Shown piece by piece: positions 17,474-25,180 of a DNA stretch of 64,000 nt (the stretch's first letter is position 1; every line of letters begins with the position of its first letter). The DNA is from Roseburia sp. (GTDB lineage Bacteria > Bacillota > Clostridia > Lachnospirales > Lachnospiraceae). A program made the position numbers and the translations under genes. The stretch covers positions 1 to 64,000 of the forward strand of contig JAGBEG010000016.1 of assembly GCA_017937095.1 (NCBI GenBank), given 5' to 3'. A model generated the notes under the pieces. That model worked only from the letters and a program-made list of their open reading frames with translations. It did no database searches and was not told the DNA's origin.

Positions 17474-17997
17474 TATTTCCCCGCCTCCTTTACAAATATA
17501 CTCTTTATATGGTTGTACAGTGACTCAAGTTCAAATATAACCATCGCGATTCCTGCAACCGGAATCGGCAGATACATCCAGAACTTTGACAGCCACGGCA
17601 TACTTACATAACTTGCCTTTGCCCCGATGCCGCTCGCATAGCTAAATCCGACTACAATCATTACCACCGCAAGAATCATCACAGCGACGTCGGCAAGAAT
17701 GTCCAGAAATTTAATGACTCCCTTTGGCAGATATGCGTCGAATGCGGTCATACGGATATGTGCATTTCTGCGGATAGCAAGCGCTGCGGACAGCACCGCC
17801 ATATATGACATCAGCGTCAGTACGACCTCCTCGCTCCATGCCGGGTCAGGTACAAACGGAACATATCTTCCGACTACGCAGACAGTCGTAATAACAATAT
17901 CCGCCGTCAGAAGCAGCTTGCAGACAAACAGCACGAACTTATACGCAGCGTCATATGCCGGTTTTATTTTATCTAACGTTTCAAAAAACTTTGGCAT
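17473..17997 (-). CDS. dctQ: TRAP transporter small permease (DctQ family)
   Basis: 174 aa from the ATG at 17997, which has AAGGAGG 6-7 bases upstream; the open frame extends further but overlaps dctP. Four hydrophobic helices; PAWSEEVVLTLMSYMAVL and ALAIRRNAHIRM match the conserved DctQ core. Bridges binding protein and large permease. Stop and next start overlap as TAATG. Confidence 0.92.
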   Translation of the reverse strand: MPKFFETLDKIKPAYDAAYKFVLFVCKLLLTADIVITTVCVVGRYVPFVPDPAWSEEVVLTLMSYMAVLSAALAIRRNAHIRMTAFDAYLPKGVIKFLDILADVAVMILAVVMIVVGFSYASGIGAKASYVSMPWLSKFWMYLPIPVAGIAMVIFELESLYNHIKSIFVKEAGK

Positions 17998-18020
17998 TTT
18001 TCTCCTCCTTAAAGATTTGA

Positions 18021-18051
18021 GGCACAGAGGGCAGCAACTCCCCCCTGTGCC
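18021..18051 (-). promoter_or_regulatory. intercistronic stem-loop between dctP and dctQ
   Basis: GGCACAG/CTGTGCC stem with a G/C-rich interior in the 92-base gap. Such hairpins between a binding-protein gene and its permease genes commonly stabilise the upstream message or reduce read-through, giving excess binding protein. No U-tract follows on the minus strand. Confidence 0.5.
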
Positions 18052-18089
18052 CCTGAAAACGCACTTACATTTTTGCGGGTTTTCTGTAC

Positions 18090-19205
18090 TTACTGCATAT
18101 CGACAATCTGCTGATACAACTCTGCATTGTCCTTGGTTGCCTCCTCGATGACATCCTTGCAGGCTTCCTGCCACGGTGTGATATCGTCTACCTCGATGAC
18201 GTTGCATCCTGCCGCCTTTAACTCTTCAAGGATTGCATCCTCTTTCTCCTGGGAAATCTGACGGTTGTACTGGGACGCATACTCGCCTGCCTCTGTGAGA
18301 ACCGCCTGCTGCTCTTCTGTCAGTGAATCCCATGCCTCATCTGTGATAACGACCTGAATCGCTCCAAGCGTATGTCCGTCAAGAATAATGTTGTTCGCAA
18401 CCTCCGGGAATGCATTTGCCTGATAGTTTGCAATCGGCTGCTCTGCTGCGTCAACAACGCCGGTCTGTAATGCGGAATACAACTCACCCATGGAAACAAC
18501 TGTCGGGTTCGCGCCAAGCGCTTCTACCATGCCTGTCATAATCGGGTCATTGGAAACACGGATCTTCATACCTGCGAGATCCTCCATTCCGGTGATCGGC
18601 TCAACTGTAAAGAAGTGGCGGAAGCCCTCCTCTCCGTAGAAAAGACCGCGGATTCCGCTGCCGTTCTCATGCGGCTCAAGCAGAAATTCCTGTGCCAGAT
18701 CGGATGTTGCAAAATTCCAGAAGTGATCACGGTTTACAAATGTGAACGGTACGGATAAGAGACTGGACTTCTCTCCGCCGTAGCTTGTGAGTGCAAATGC
18801 GGAAATACGCGCCATATCGATCGTTCCGCCGCCGCCGAGCATGGTGTCAAGAACATCCTGCTCTGCTCCAAGCACACCGTTCGCCTGAATATCAATGGTA
18901 ATGCTTCCGCCGGAAAGCTCTTCAACCTTCTGCTTAAATACCGTCGCTGTCTCTCCGACAATCGTTCCCTCGAGCGGATTTACCTCTGCGTATACAAGTG
19001 TGACTGCCGGACCTACCGGTTCTGTTGCGGATGCATCCGCACTCTCAGTCGCCGTATTGTCTACGGCTGCGTCGCTTGCTGCGGCACTGTCCGTTGTTGT
19101 ACCTGCATCGCTGCTTGCCGATGTATCCGGCTCCTGCAGTCCGCATGCTGTCATGGACACTACCATCGCTGCACATAAGAGTGCTGACAAAACTTTTTTC
19201 TTCAT
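18090..19205 (-). CDS. dctP: TRAP transporter substrate-binding lipoprotein (DctP family)
   Basis: 371 aa. Lipoprotein signal with lipobox SMTAC at about residue 21, then an A/S/T/D-rich linker to residue 65. The DctP fold follows: FKQKVEELSGGSITIDI, GAEQDVLDTMLGGG, and MEDLAGMKIRVSNDPIM with the substrate-carboxylate arginine, then VVDAAEQPIANYQ. Likely cargo is a uronate, given uxuA/uxuB downstream. Strong AGGAGG before the ATG and its own predicted promoter. Confidence 0.92.
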   Translation of the reverse strand: MKKKVLSALLCAAMVVSMTACGLQEPDTSASSDAGTTTDSAAASDAAVDNTATESADASATEPVGPAVTLVYAEVNPLEGTIVGETATVFKQKVEELSGGSITIDIQANGVLGAEQDVLDTMLGGGGTIDMARISAFALTSYGGEKSSLLSVPFTFVNRDHFWNFATSDLAQEFLLEPHENGSGIRGLFYGEEGFRHFFTVEPITGMEDLAGMKIRVSNDPIMTGMVEALGANPTVVSMGELYSALQTGVVDAAEQPIANYQANAFPEVANNIILDGHTLGAIQVVITDEAWDSLTEEQQAVLTEAGEYASQYNRQISQEKEDAILEELKAAGCNVIEVDDITPWQEACKDVIEEATKDNAELYQQIVDMQ

Positions 19206-19288
19206 GTAAAAACCCTCCTTTTATCCTCCTGCCACAGTCTGTGCGCCGTACCTTGCAGCGCTGTATCTGTGACGTTGTTTATGCTTTT

Positions 19289-19317
19289 ATTATAATTTGT
19301 TCGATACGCTATGAAAA
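19289..19317 (-). promoter_or_regulatory. predicted promoter of the TRAP/uxu operon
   Basis: Minus strand TATAAT preceded at 17 bases by a weak -35 TTTTCA, about 85 bases upstream of dctP. A poor -35 box fits a promoter that needs an activator such as the AraC-type regulator encoded in the operon (inference). Confidence 0.4.
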
Positions 19318-19430
19318 CCGTACATTCTTATGAATCTTAGCACTTTTTTAACGTAATTTTAATATTTCATGTCATAAACGATATATTATTTTCCATTTTT
19401 TAGCGTTTTTCATTCAATTTGCACAAAGGA

Positions 19431-19484
19431 AAAGAGCGATGCAGCAATTTCTTCCGTCATAAGTGAAATTGCTGCATCGCTCTT
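19431..19484 (-). terminator. rho-independent terminator after the aldo/keto reductase
   Basis: Perfect 21-bp stem beginning AAAGAGCGATGCAGCAATTTC with complement at 19464-19484, flanked by T-rich sequence in both directions. Closes the liv-AKR operon. Confidence 0.85.
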
Positions 19485-19516
19485 TTTATGTATAAATATT
19501 TATTACAAGTAACTTT

Positions 19517-20644
19517 TTATGCAAATGTCTCCGCTACCTTTACAAGCAGCTCGCGAATCGGTAAATGCTGCGGACACTGTCCCTCGCACTTTCCGCAGCG
19601 GATACAGTCGTCCGCCCTGCCTGCCTCTGCGGTATGGCGCACATAGCTTTCCCGGTTCATATCGTTGATGCCGAACTGCACCGTCATGTTATAATCCTCG
19701 AACACATCCGGAATCGCAATCTTCTTCGGACATCCCTCGACACAATAACGGCACTTCGTACAGGCGATCGTCGGCATCTTCGAAAGTTCCTCGACTACCT
19801 TCCCAATCGCCGCCTTCTCCCCGTCAGAGAGCGGTACAAATTCCTTCATATAGGAAGTGTTATCCTGTAACTGCCCGGGATTCGACATACCGCTTAAGAC
19901 CAGCATCACATTGGGAAGCGACGCGGCATAACGGATCGCATAAGACGCATAGGAGGCCTCTGCATCCAGTTCCTTGAGAATACGCGCCGGCTCTCCCGTC
20001 ATATTGGCAAGCGTTCCTCCCTTGACCGGTTCCATGACGATCACCGGAACGCCGTATTTCTCCGCCACCTCATAGCATTTGCGCGACTGCACATTCTCGG
20101 ACTCCCAGTCATAGTAGTTGATCTGGAGCTGTACAAATTCCATTTCAGGATGCTTCTTTAGGATATCCTCAAGTACTTCTGCGCTGTCGTGGAAGGAAAA
20201 TCCGATATGGCGAATGCGCCCCTCGGTCTTCATTCTCTGCACAAAGTCAAAGCCTCCCAGCTCCTCCGCCTCTGCCGCGCGCTCCGCATTCATGGCGTGG
20301 AGCAGATAAAAGTCAAAATATTCCACCCCGCACCGTGCAAGCTGCGTATCGAAGAGCTTCTGATAATCCGCCGGCTCCTTCACGAGCCATACGGGCATCT
20401 TATCCGCAAGGAAAAACTGTTCTCTGCGGTAACGCTCGACCAGACAGCGGCGCACCGCCTCCTCGGACTTCTGGTTATGATACGGATACGCCGTGTCAAA
20501 ATACGCAAATCCCTGTTTCATGTAAGTGTCGATCATTTTACAGAAGCTTGCGTCGTCGATCTCCTCCGTCCTGCCGTTTAAGACAGGAAGGCGCATACAC
20601 CCGAAGCCCAGCTTCTTTGGCATCATTTTCTTTAAATCCCCCAT
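19517..20644 (-). CDS. aldo/keto reductase with C-terminal 4Fe-4S domain
   Basis: 375 aa. The AKR barrel shows LGFGCMRLP, FDTAYPYHNQKSEE with the catalytic Asp and Tyr, and FFLADKMP with the Lys. The C-terminus carries two ferredoxin-type clusters, CTKCRYCVEGCP and CIRCGKCEGQCPQHLPI. This two-part architecture is common in anaerobic Clostridia; substrate unknown. It begins 12 bases after the cytidylate-kinase-like gene and has AAGGAG before the ATG. Confidence 0.9.
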   Translation of the reverse strand: MGDLKKMMPKKLGFGCMRLPVLNGRTEEIDDASFCKMIDTYMKQGFAYFDTAYPYHNQKSEEAVRRCLVERYRREQFFLADKMPVWLVKEPADYQKLFDTQLARCGVEYFDFYLLHAMNAERAAEAEELGGFDFVQRMKTEGRIRHIGFSFHDSAEVLEDILKKHPEMEFVQLQINYYDWESENVQSRKCYEVAEKYGVPVIVMEPVKGGTLANMTGEPARILKELDAEASYASYAIRYAASLPNVMLVLSGMSNPGQLQDNTSYMKEFVPLSDGEKAAIGKVVEELSKMPTIACTKCRYCVEGCPKKIAIPDVFEDYNMTVQFGINDMNRESYVRHTAEAGRADDCIRCGKCEGQCPQHLPIRELLVKVAETFA

Positions 20645-20656
20645 CGTCTTCTCCTT

Positions 20657-21280
20657 TTACTTCTGATAAACGTGTATAAAATTCTCCACGACTTCTGCCA
20701 GCTTCTCATAACTCATAGAGGTCGTGTTCAGACAGAAATCATAGTTTCCCGCATCGTTCCAGTTTCCGCCTGTATAATAATGATAATATTCCGCCCGGTA
20801 CTTGTCAATTTTCTCAATCCGTTTCTCCGCTTCCTTTGCGGTAAGTCCATTCTGGTTCATAACACGCGCCACACAATCCTCTCTTGGCGCGCAGAAAAAG
20901 AGGCGCAGCACATCCGGGTTATCACGGAGCACGTAATCCGCACAACGTCCGATGATAATGCAGGATTCCTGTTCTGCAAGCTCCTTAATCACCTTCGCCT
21001 GATAGTTAAAGAGATTGTCATCTGATATGAAATCAGAATTTTCCGGCGGAATCACCCCTCCCTTGTATGGGTTTTTCTTGAGGATGCTTATGAGCGGAGA
21101 CTTCTTAAGCTTCTCATCCGCCTGTCCGAACAGCGCCTCGTTGATTCCGCTGTCATCGGAAGCCATTCGAAGAATCTCCCTGTCATAACAGTTGATTCCC
21201 AGCCGCTCCGCCAGCAGCTTTCCAAGGGTGCGTCCGCCGCTCCCGTAGCTTCTGCCAATCGTAATGACTGTTTTTTTCAT
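20657..21280 (-). CDS. cytidylate-kinase-like family protein
   Basis: 207 aa from the ATG at 21280, preferred to a GTG 12 bases upstream because of the AAAGGGTGG site. P-loop-like start ITIGRSYGSGGRTLGKLLAERLG, then DREILRMAS, CIIIGRCADYVLRD and RVMNQNGLTAKEAEKRIEKIDK, matching the AAA_26/cytidylate-kinase-like family that is widespread in Lachnospiraceae. These are not the essential Cmk and their substrate is unknown. It follows livF directly and is probably in the same operon. Confidence 0.85.
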   Translation of the reverse strand: MKKTVITIGRSYGSGGRTLGKLLAERLGINCYDREILRMASDDSGINEALFGQADEKLKKSPLISILKKNPYKGGVIPPENSDFISDDNLFNYQAKVIKELAEQESCIIIGRCADYVLRDNPDVLRLFFCAPREDCVARVMNQNGLTAKEAEKRIEKIDKYRAEYYHYYTGGNWNDAGNYDFCLNTTSMSYEKLAEVVENFIHVYQK

Positions 21281-21303
21281 AATTACTACCACCCTTTCTG
21301 CCT

Positions 21304-22014
21304 CTACTCGCCTAGGTATGCTTTCTTGATGGAATCATTGTTCATCATTTCCTTTGCGTCGCCGGAGAGCACGATCTTTCCGGTCTCAAGCACGTATGCG
21401 CGATCCGCGATAGCAAGCGCCTTCTTCGCGTTCTGCTCCACCAGAAGCACCGTCGTGCCGCCGGCGGAAATCTCTCGGATAATATTAAAGATTTCCTCCA
21501 CCAGAATCGGAGAAAGTCCCATCGACGGCTCATCCATCAGCACGATCTTCGGCTTGGACATCAGCGCCCTTCCCATTGCAAGCATCTGCTGTTCGCCGCC
21601 GCTTAACGTTCCCGCGAGCTGGTTCTTGCGCTCCTCCAGCCGCGGGAAGCTCTTGTATACACGCGCTAAGGATTCGGCGATTTCCGCCTTGTCCTTCCTC
21701 GTGTAAGCGCCAAGCTTCAAATTCTCATACACGGAAAGCTCCGCAAAGACACGTCTTCCCTCCGGCACATGCGCCATTCCCATAGACACGATCTTATGTC
21801 CCGGAATCTTTGAGATATCCTGTCCGCCAAAGAGGATTTCTCCCGCGGACGGCTTTAACATTCCGGTAATCGTCTGCAAGGTGGTCGTCTTGCCCGCGCC
21901 GTTCGCGCCGATCAAGGCGATGACCTCACCCTCGTTTACCTCAAAGGAAATCCCTTTGATTGCCTGGATAACGCCGTAGTGCACCTCCAGGTTCTTTACT
22001 TCCAACATTGCCAT
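21304..22014 (-). CDS. livF: branched-chain amino-acid ABC transporter ATPase LivF
   Basis: 236 aa ABC ATPase of LivF type. Walker A GANGAGKTT, signature LSGGEQQM, Walker B IVLMDEPSMGLSP, H-loop replaced by LLVEQN, as is normal for LivF. Preceded by a 183-base gap after livG with several stem-loops. Confidence 0.93.
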   Translation of the reverse strand: MAMLEVKNLEVHYGVIQAIKGISFEVNEGEVIALIGANGAGKTTTLQTITGMLKPSAGEILFGGQDISKIPGHKIVSMGMAHVPEGRRVFAELSVYENLKLGAYTRKDKAEIAESLARVYKSFPRLEERKNQLAGTLSGGEQQMLAMGRALMSKPKIVLMDEPSMGLSPILVEEIFNIIREISAGGTTVLLVEQNAKKALAIADRAYVLETGKIVLSGDAKEMMNNDSIKKAYLGE

Positions 22015-22197
22015 AATGCTTCATTCCCTTTCTTTGTATGCAGCTCATGTGTGGCATTCGCTATACCAATTCACTCCGCAGTGCCCATTCGGAAAGCAAC
22101 GCTTTCCTCATGTCCGGCATTCGCCGAATCAGATTGCAAAAGAATGAATCCGTCTGCAAGCAGCCGTTTCCTTCTTCTTGCAATCTGGCACTGCTCA
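22015..22197 (-). promoter_or_regulatory. livG-livF gap with stem-loops and an imperfect direct repeat
   Basis: The gap holds GGAAAGC/GCTTTCC (22091-22107), a long dyad AGATTGCAA/TTGCAATCT (22131-22187) and an 18-base direct repeat (CTCATGTGTGGCATTCGC at 22044, 16 of 18 matching at 22107). Reads as an RNA-structured intercistronic spacer. Confidence 0.4.
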
Positions 22198-22956
22198 CTA
22201 CTCGCCCAAGTATGCCTTGATTACCTGCGGGTTATTCAGTACGTCGCTCGTTGCTCCCTCCGCTAAGACCTGACCGAAGTTCAACACGGTCAGCTTCTGA
22301 CAGATTCCGGAAACGAGCTTCATATCATGCTCGATCAGAAGAATGGTCATATCGAACTCATCCCTCACGAAATGAATCGTATCCATCAGTTCTTTTGTCT
22401 CATTCGGATTCATGCCCGCCGCCGGCTCGTCGAGGAGCAGAAGCTTCGGATTCGTCGCAAGCGCGCGCGCAATCTCAAGCTTTCTCTGCTTACCGTACGG
22501 AAGATTCGAAGACAGATATTGCGCCTCCTTCTCAAGGTCGAAGACCTTTAACAGTTCCATCGCTTTCTCGTCCATTTCCTTTTCTACCCTGCGGTATTTC
22601 GGCAGGCGCAGGATTCCAGTCAGCGTCGAATAAGTCATTTCATTATGTAAACCAATTTTTACATTATCTAAGACGGTCTGTTCCTTGAACAGGCGGATAT
22701 TCTGGAAGGTTCTGGCAATCCCTGCCTTGTTGATATCAATGGTCTTCTTTCCGGTGATATCCGTTCCGTCCAGTGTGATCGTTCCCTCGTCCGGCGTATA
22801 CACCCCGGTCAGCATATTAAAGACCGTCGTCTTGCCCGCTCCGTTCGGTCCGATCAGTCCGTAGAGCTGTCCTTTTTCTATGGAAATATGAAATCCGTCC
22901 ACCGCGTGAAGTCCGCCGAAGGAGATTCCAAGATTCTTTACCTCTAACAATGCCAT
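22198..22956 (-). CDS. livG: branched-chain amino-acid ABC transporter ATPase LivG
   Basis: 252 aa from the ATG at 22956, two bases after the livM stop and with AGGAGG about 10 bases upstream inside livM. Walker A GPNGAGKTT, the LivG insert with GIARTFQNIRLF, degenerate signature LPYGKQRKLE, Walker B LLLLDEPAAGMNP, and LLIEHDM. Pairs with LivF. Confidence 0.93.
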   Translation of the reverse strand: MALLEVKNLGISFGGLHAVDGFHISIEKGQLYGLIGPNGAGKTTVFNMLTGVYTPDEGTITLDGTDITGKKTIDINKAGIARTFQNIRLFKEQTVLDNVKIGLHNEMTYSTLTGILRLPKYRRVEKEMDEKAMELLKVFDLEKEAQYLSSNLPYGKQRKLEIARALATNPKLLLLDEPAAGMNPNETKELMDTIHFVRDEFDMTILLIEHDMKLVSGICQKLTVLNFGQVLAEGATSDVLNNPQVIKAYLGE

Positions 22957-22958
22957 CT

Positions 22959-24035
22959 CTATACCGCCTCCTTCTTCGCATTCCTGCGGAATTTCACTCC
23001 AAGCTTCTGTCTCCACTCGATGCATTTCGGCGCCCAGTTAAAGAGCATCATAGCAATGAGCACGATGGAGTAGATTAACATACGGTAATCTGCAAGTCCG
23101 CGCAGCACCTCCGGCAGAAGCGTAAGCAGCACCGCCGCGATGATCGAACCGCGGAAGCTTCCCATGCCGCCGAGCACAACGAATACTAAAATCATGATGG
23201 ACATGTTGTAGCCGAAGTTCGCCGGGGTCGCTGTGACCGTCGAGAGGTTGTGTGCGTAGAGCACGCCGCCCGCTCCCGCGATTGCCGCAGAAATCGTAAA
23301 CGCCATCAGCTTGAACTTCGTAATGTTGATACCGACGGACTCCGCCGCAATGCGGTTATCCCGGATTGCCATGATCGCGCGTCCGCTTCTGGAATTTACC
23401 AGATTGTACACGATGAGCAGTGCGATCAAAATCAGGATCACGCCCGCCGTAAAGCTCGAGAGATGCGGAATCTTCACGATACCCTTCGCCCCGTTGATCA
23501 GCCACATTCCTTCGTCGGAAAGCTTGATTGCATTTCCGTTGGAGATTGCGAAATGGAAACCGTCCGTGTCCTTCGCAATATATAATACATTGATGACATT
23601 CTTGATAATTTCGCCGAAAGCAAGCGTTACGATTGCCAGATAATCACCGCGCAGCCGCAATACCGGGATTCCGATCAGAAATCCGAACAGCGCCGCCATC
23701 AGAACGCCTGCGCACAGCGCAATGAGAAACAGCACGATTCCATTCGTAATCGTTCCTTCTAACAGCTTCGTCACAAACGCGCTGGAAAATGCACCGACGC
23801 ACATGAAGCCTGCGTGACCGATGGAAAGCTCTCCCAGATAGCCGACGCAGAGGTTCAGTCCGATTGCAACGATCGAGTAGGTGCACATCGGCACAAGAAG
23901 TCCCTGCATCAGAGAGGACATGGAGCCGGTGGCAACCAGAATCTGGACAATGATATAGACCACGATGACCATTGCAATGGTGATGAACTGGTCACGCGTG
24001 CTTTTTTTGATGGATTTTAAATTTAACTTTGCCAT
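22959..24035 (-). CDS. livM: branched-chain amino-acid ABC transporter permease LivM
   Basis: 358 aa, about 8-10 membrane helices. LivM markers: GLNLCVGYLGELSIGHAGFMCVGAF, RGDYLAIVTLAFGEIIK, GRAIMAIRDNRIAAESVGIN (EAA-like loop) and LGGMGSFRGSIIAA. Confidence 0.93.
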   Translation of the reverse strand: MAKLNLKSIKKSTRDQFITIAMVIVVYIIVQILVATGSMSSLMQGLLVPMCTYSIVAIGLNLCVGYLGELSIGHAGFMCVGAFSSAFVTKLLEGTITNGIVLFLIALCAGVLMAALFGFLIGIPVLRLRGDYLAIVTLAFGEIIKNVINVLYIAKDTDGFHFAISNGNAIKLSDEGMWLINGAKGIVKIPHLSSFTAGVILILIALLIVYNLVNSRSGRAIMAIRDNRIAAESVGINITKFKLMAFTISAAIAGAGGVLYAHNLSTVTATPANFGYNMSIMILVFVVLGGMGSFRGSIIAAVLLTLLPEVLRGLADYRMLIYSIVLIAMMLFNWAPKCIEWRQKLGVKFRRNAKKEAV

Positions 24036-24054
24036 AACGTCTCTTCCTTCCTCA

Positions 24055-24936
24055 TTATACTTTCTCGTGAATCTGTTTTCCGAGGATTCCGGTCGGCTTC
24101 ACAAGGAGCACGACGATCAGAACCGCGAAAACGATTGCATCCGACAACTGTGAGGATATGTACGCACGTCCGAGAATCTCAATGATTCCAAGCAGGATTC
24201 CTCCGATGAGCGCTCCCGGGATCGAGCCGATTCCGCCGAATACCGCTGCGGTAAACGCCTTGATACCCGGCATAGAACCTGTGTACGGCGTCAGCGTCGG
24301 ATAAGCGGAACAAAACAGTACTCCGGCAATCGCAGCCAGTCCCGAACCGATGGCAAACGTTAAGGAAATCGTCGCGTTGACATTAACGCCCATAAGCTGC
24401 GCCGCGTCCTTATCCTCTGAGACGGCAAGCATCGCCTGCCCCGCCTTCGTCTTCTTGATAAACAGCATGAGAGCCACCATGATGACGATACACGCCGCAA
24501 TCGTGACAATCGTGGTACCGGAAATCGTGAGCGCGCCATCCGCGAGCTTTAATGCCGGAAGCGTCACGACAGAACTGAAGGACTTCGTATCTGCGCCGAA
24601 CAAAAGCAGCGCCGCATTCTGCAGAAAATAGCTGACGCCGATTGCCGTAATGAGCACGGCGAGCGGTGTCGCTCTTCGCAGGGGCTTATAAGCAATCTTC
24701 TCCACCGCAATTCCAAGGAGCGTACATACAACAATCGAAATGATGACCGCCGCAAGCGGATGTATTCCCTGACCGCTCATCGCCAAAAACGTCACATAAC
24801 AGCCGATCATGATGACGTCTCCATGCGCAAAATTCAGCATCTTAGCGATTCCGTACACCATCGTATAGCCCAGTGCGATAATCGCGTATACGCTTCCCAG
24901 ACTGATTCCGTTAATCAGATAGGATAAGAAATTCAT
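24055..24936 (-). CDS. livH: branched-chain amino-acid ABC transporter permease LivH
   Basis: 293 aa. NGISLGSVYAIIALGYTMVYGIAKMLNFAHGD is split here into recognisable parts: ISLGSVYAIIALG and MLNFAHGDV, both diagnostic of LivH. GGIGSIPGALIGG near the C-terminus. GAGGTG 6 bases before the ATG. First gene of livHMGF, driven by a promoter separate from livJ. Confidence 0.93.
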   Translation of the reverse strand: MNFLSYLINGISLGSVYAIIALGYTMVYGIAKMLNFAHGDVIMIGCYVTFLAMSGQGIHPLAAVIISIVVCTLLGIAVEKIAYKPLRRATPLAVLITAIGVSYFLQNAALLLFGADTKSFSSVVTLPALKLADGALTISGTTIVTIAACIVIMVALMLFIKKTKAGQAMLAVSEDKDAAQLMGVNVNATISLTFAIGSGLAAIAGVLFCSAYPTLTPYTGSMPGIKAFTAAVFGGIGSIPGALIGGILLGIIEILGRAYISSQLSDAIVFAVLIVVLLVKPTGILGKQIHEKV

Positions 24937-24991
24937 AACAACACCTCTGTCTTTCCTTATTTAATACGTTAAAACGTCAATAACTTTCCTT

Positions 24992-25020
24992 ATTATATCA
25001 TATATTATACCTGTATACAA
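24992..25020 (-). promoter_or_regulatory. livH: predicted livH promoter
   Basis: Minus strand TTGTAT, 17 bases, TATAAT (24992-24997). A second TATAAT copy lies at 25004-25009. A 12-base dyad ACGTTAAAACGT (24966-24977) lies in the early leader. Confidence 0.5.
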
Positions 25021-25024
25021 TATT

Positions 25025-25063
25025 GAACCAAAGTGTGCTTCATGCAGAACCAAAGTGTGCTTC
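25025..25063. repeat. 17-bp perfect direct repeat, 22-bp period, upstream of the livH promoter
   Basis: GAACCAAAGTGTGCTTC occurs at 25025-25041 and again at 25047-25063. A 22-bp period places both copies on nearly the same face of the helix, immediately upstream of the -35 box; a candidate activator or repressor site. Confidence 0.8.
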
Positions 25064-25106
25064 GTACACTCCCATACGCAATAGAATGCAATTTCATATT
25101 GTAGAA

Positions 25107-25158
25107 AAAAGAGGTTCACGCGCCGGTGTCGTAGCAACACCAGCGCGCCAACCTCTTT
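25107..25158 (-). terminator. rho-independent terminator after livJ
   Basis: Long stem (AAAGAGGTTGGCGCGCTGGTGT with a near-perfect partner) followed on the minus strand by a six-T run. Separates livJ from livHMGF transcription. Confidence 0.85.
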
Positions 25159-25180
25159 ATTGGCTATTCTCCCCGCCTGA

